This document shows, piece after piece, positions 34,844-35,736 of a stretch of DNA of 35,736 nt. This stretch comes from Succinivibrio dextrinosolvens. Its GTDB lineage: Bacteria > Pseudomonadota > Gammaproteobacteria > Enterobacterales > Succinivibrionaceae. Location of the stretch: contig NZ_FPAH01000030.1 of NCBI RefSeq assembly GCF_900116345.1, positions 1 to 35,736 on the forward strand. Direction: 5' to 3'. Position numbers and translations under genes: made by a program. The number at the start of each line of letters is the position of its first letter. The first letter of the stretch is position 1. Under the pieces are notes generated by a model. It saw only the letters and a program-made list of their open reading frames with translations, was not told the DNA's origin and searched no databases.

Positions 34844-35407
34844 ATGAAAAGGATAATCATTAAACTTTTATCTTCATTATTTGCAGTTATTATGGGTCTA
34901 TCAGGCCTAACCTCTGTGGCTCAGGCTGCAAATTCTGACACTGCAGTAATCTTCTTCTCAGCTACAGGCAATACAAGAGGACTTGCCGCAACCGCAGCTG
35001 TCGCATTAGGAGCAGATAAGTATGAGATTCTTCCTGCAAAGCCATATGCGCGAGAAGATCTTGATCACTACAATGAGAACTGCAGAGTAAACGTTGAACA
35101 GAAAGATAAAGCACTACGCCCAGAAATCAAAGATCTGAACATTGATATAACTCCATATAAAACTATTGTTATTGCATATCCTATATGGGGCGCAGAGGAG
35201 CCAAGAATCATTGATACATTTATTGAATCATATGACTTCTCAGGCAAGACTATTGTTCCACTTTGCACCTCAGGTGGCAATGACATTCAGCAGAGCGTTG
35301 AGAACATTAAGAAACTGATTAAGGGAAACCCTGTCGTAAAAGATGGTAAGAGACTGATGAGCAATATTACAGCAGAAGATTTCAAGAATTGGTATGAATC
35401 AATCTAA
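34844..35407 (+). CDS. Exported flavodoxin-family protein
   Basis: Flavodoxin-like fold of 187 aa with a Sec-type signal peptide: basic MKRIIIK, hydrophobic core, predicted cut at AQA-AN after residue 28. The mature part begins with the FMN phosphate loop SATGNTRG (39-46). YPIWGAEEPRIIDTF and VPLCTSGGND (flavin-contact loops) follow, which fits the flavodoxin_4 group. Ordinary flavodoxins stay in the cytoplasm. An exported one suggests FMN-dependent electron transfer in the periplasm, although FMN loading would then need a flavin source there. It has an AAGGGG ribosome site and a terminator 30 bases after the stop. The redox partner is not visible. Confidence 0.8.
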   Translation: MKRIIIKLLSSLFAVIMGLSGLTSVAQAANSDTAVIFFSATGNTRGLAATAAVALGADKYEILPAKPYAREDLDHYNENCRVNVEQKDKALRPEIKDLNIDITPYKTIVIAYPIWGAEEPRIIDTFIESYDFSGKTIVPLCTSGGNDIQQSVENIKKLIKGNPVVKDGKRLMSNITAEDFKNWYESI

Positions 35408-35435
35408 TACTTGTACTTGTTGTTAAATAGAAAAT

Positions 35436-35463
35436 AATGGTCAGATTTCTGGCCATTTTTTTT
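35436..35463 (+). terminator. Intrinsic terminator after the flavodoxin gene
   Basis: AATGGTCA (35436-35443) pairs with TGGCCATT (35450-35457), one G-T pair, and is followed by a run of eight T starting inside the stem. Confidence 0.8.
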
Positions 35464-35545
35464 ATGCTTTAAACTCAATTACGGTTCCCTTATACCTAAC
35501 AAATATCCTTATAAATCAATATAATAAAAGGATACAACCTAACTA

Positions 35546-35563
35546 ATTATCATTATCATTTTT
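35546..35563. promoter_or_regulatory. Fur-box-like repeat
   Basis: ATTATC-ATTATC-ATTTTT: on the minus strand this contains GATAATGATAAT, identical to the first 12 bases of the E. coli Fur consensus. The last third matches poorly. It lies about 55 bases before the promoter at 35616 and may control the gene to the right. Confidence 0.35.
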
Positions 35564-35615
35564 CTAAACGCACCAGCATAAAACACATAGTTCAAAAAAA
35601 AAGATCTAAAATTCC

Positions 35616-35643
35616 TTGACCTATCTCAAATATCATATATAAT
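35616..35643 (+). promoter_or_regulatory. Strong sigma-70 promoter reading out of the window
   Basis: TTGACC (35616-35621) and a perfect TATAAT (35638-35643), 16 bases apart. No gene begins before the window ends, so it serves one to the right. Confidence 0.7.
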
Positions 35644-35668
35644 CTTGTCTTTGACAGTTTTTAGTTAA

Positions 35669-35700
35669 AAAGTTATTAACTTCAAAGAGTTAATAACTTT
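35669..35700 (+). other. Leader hairpin after the right-edge promoter
   Basis: AAAGTTATTAACT (35669-35681) and AGTTAATAACTTT (35688-35700) form a perfect 13-bp inverted repeat around a 6-base loop. It begins about 20 bases after the predicted transcription start. It could be an mRNA stem or an operator. Confidence 0.55.
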
Positions 35701-35736
35701 AAAAGTAGCAATATTTTTGAGATTTATAAATTTTTT

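Noticed and set aside
1-35736. CRISPR array, insertion sequence or prophage
   Set aside because: No regularly spaced direct repeats, transposase, integrase or phage gene seen on either strand.

Overview
The window looks like the chromosome of an AT-rich gammaproteobacterium, probably a fermentative, gut- or rumen-type relative of the Aeromonadales (Succinivibrionaceae-like). This rests on an rcsF-trmO gene pair arranged as in enterics, a CRP-type site, a type VI secretion module, TRAP transport, PTS enzyme I and a bacterial pgi. The family-level placement is inference, not proof. Nothing looks like a phage, transposon or CRISPR array.

Left part (1-9269). A membrane-protein C-terminus enters from the left edge. 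A minus-strand operon follows, read right to left: tssJ-tssK-tssL-tssM plus an SH3/NlpC-like lipoprotein. These encode the membrane complex and the baseplate connector of a type VI secretion system. No tube, sheath, ClpV, VgrG or effector gene is present here. The lipoprotein has the NlpC/P60 fold signature but lacks the catalytic Cys and His.

Middle housekeeping part (9599-22162). Minus strand: gltX, its terminator, then the compact series rcsF-trmO-(HAD-Nudix fusion)-ycdX. An aldo/keto reductase lies upstream of gltX. Plus strand: PTS enzyme I followed by a divergent four-carbon-acid-sugar-kinase-like protein, tRNA-Gly(CCC), and an orphan periplasmic binding protein. Convergent to the last is a PAS/degenerate-GGDEF/EAL phosphodiesterase, and then tRNA-Ala(TGC) with a strong promoter.

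Right part (22383-32726), the most interesting region. A DeoR-type repressor gene is divergent from an eight-gene catabolic operon: zinc dehydrogenase, class I (DhnA-type) aldolase, FGGY kinase, TRAP transporter (DctP-DctQ-DctM), D-2-hydroxyacid dehydrogenase and glycerate 2-kinase. The 0.8 kb between them holds a near-perfect CRP site at class II spacing from a TATCAT box. Two 15-mers in inverted orientation (14/15 identical) overlap two predicted start sites, and a separate palindrome is also present. The enzyme set fits uptake of a sugar acid, oxidation to a keto acid, phosphorylation, and aldol cleavage to a triose phosphate plus hydroxypyruvate or tartronate semialdehyde. That C3 acid would then be reduced to glycerate and phosphorylated to 2-phosphoglycerate. 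This scheme resembles the end of the inositol pathway, and the substrate is not determined by the sequence.

Far right (32890-35736). pgi on the minus strand; a signal-peptide-bearing, hence probably exported, flavodoxin on the plus strand; and a strong sigma-70 promoter with a 13-bp leader hairpin and a Fur-like site, reading out of the window.
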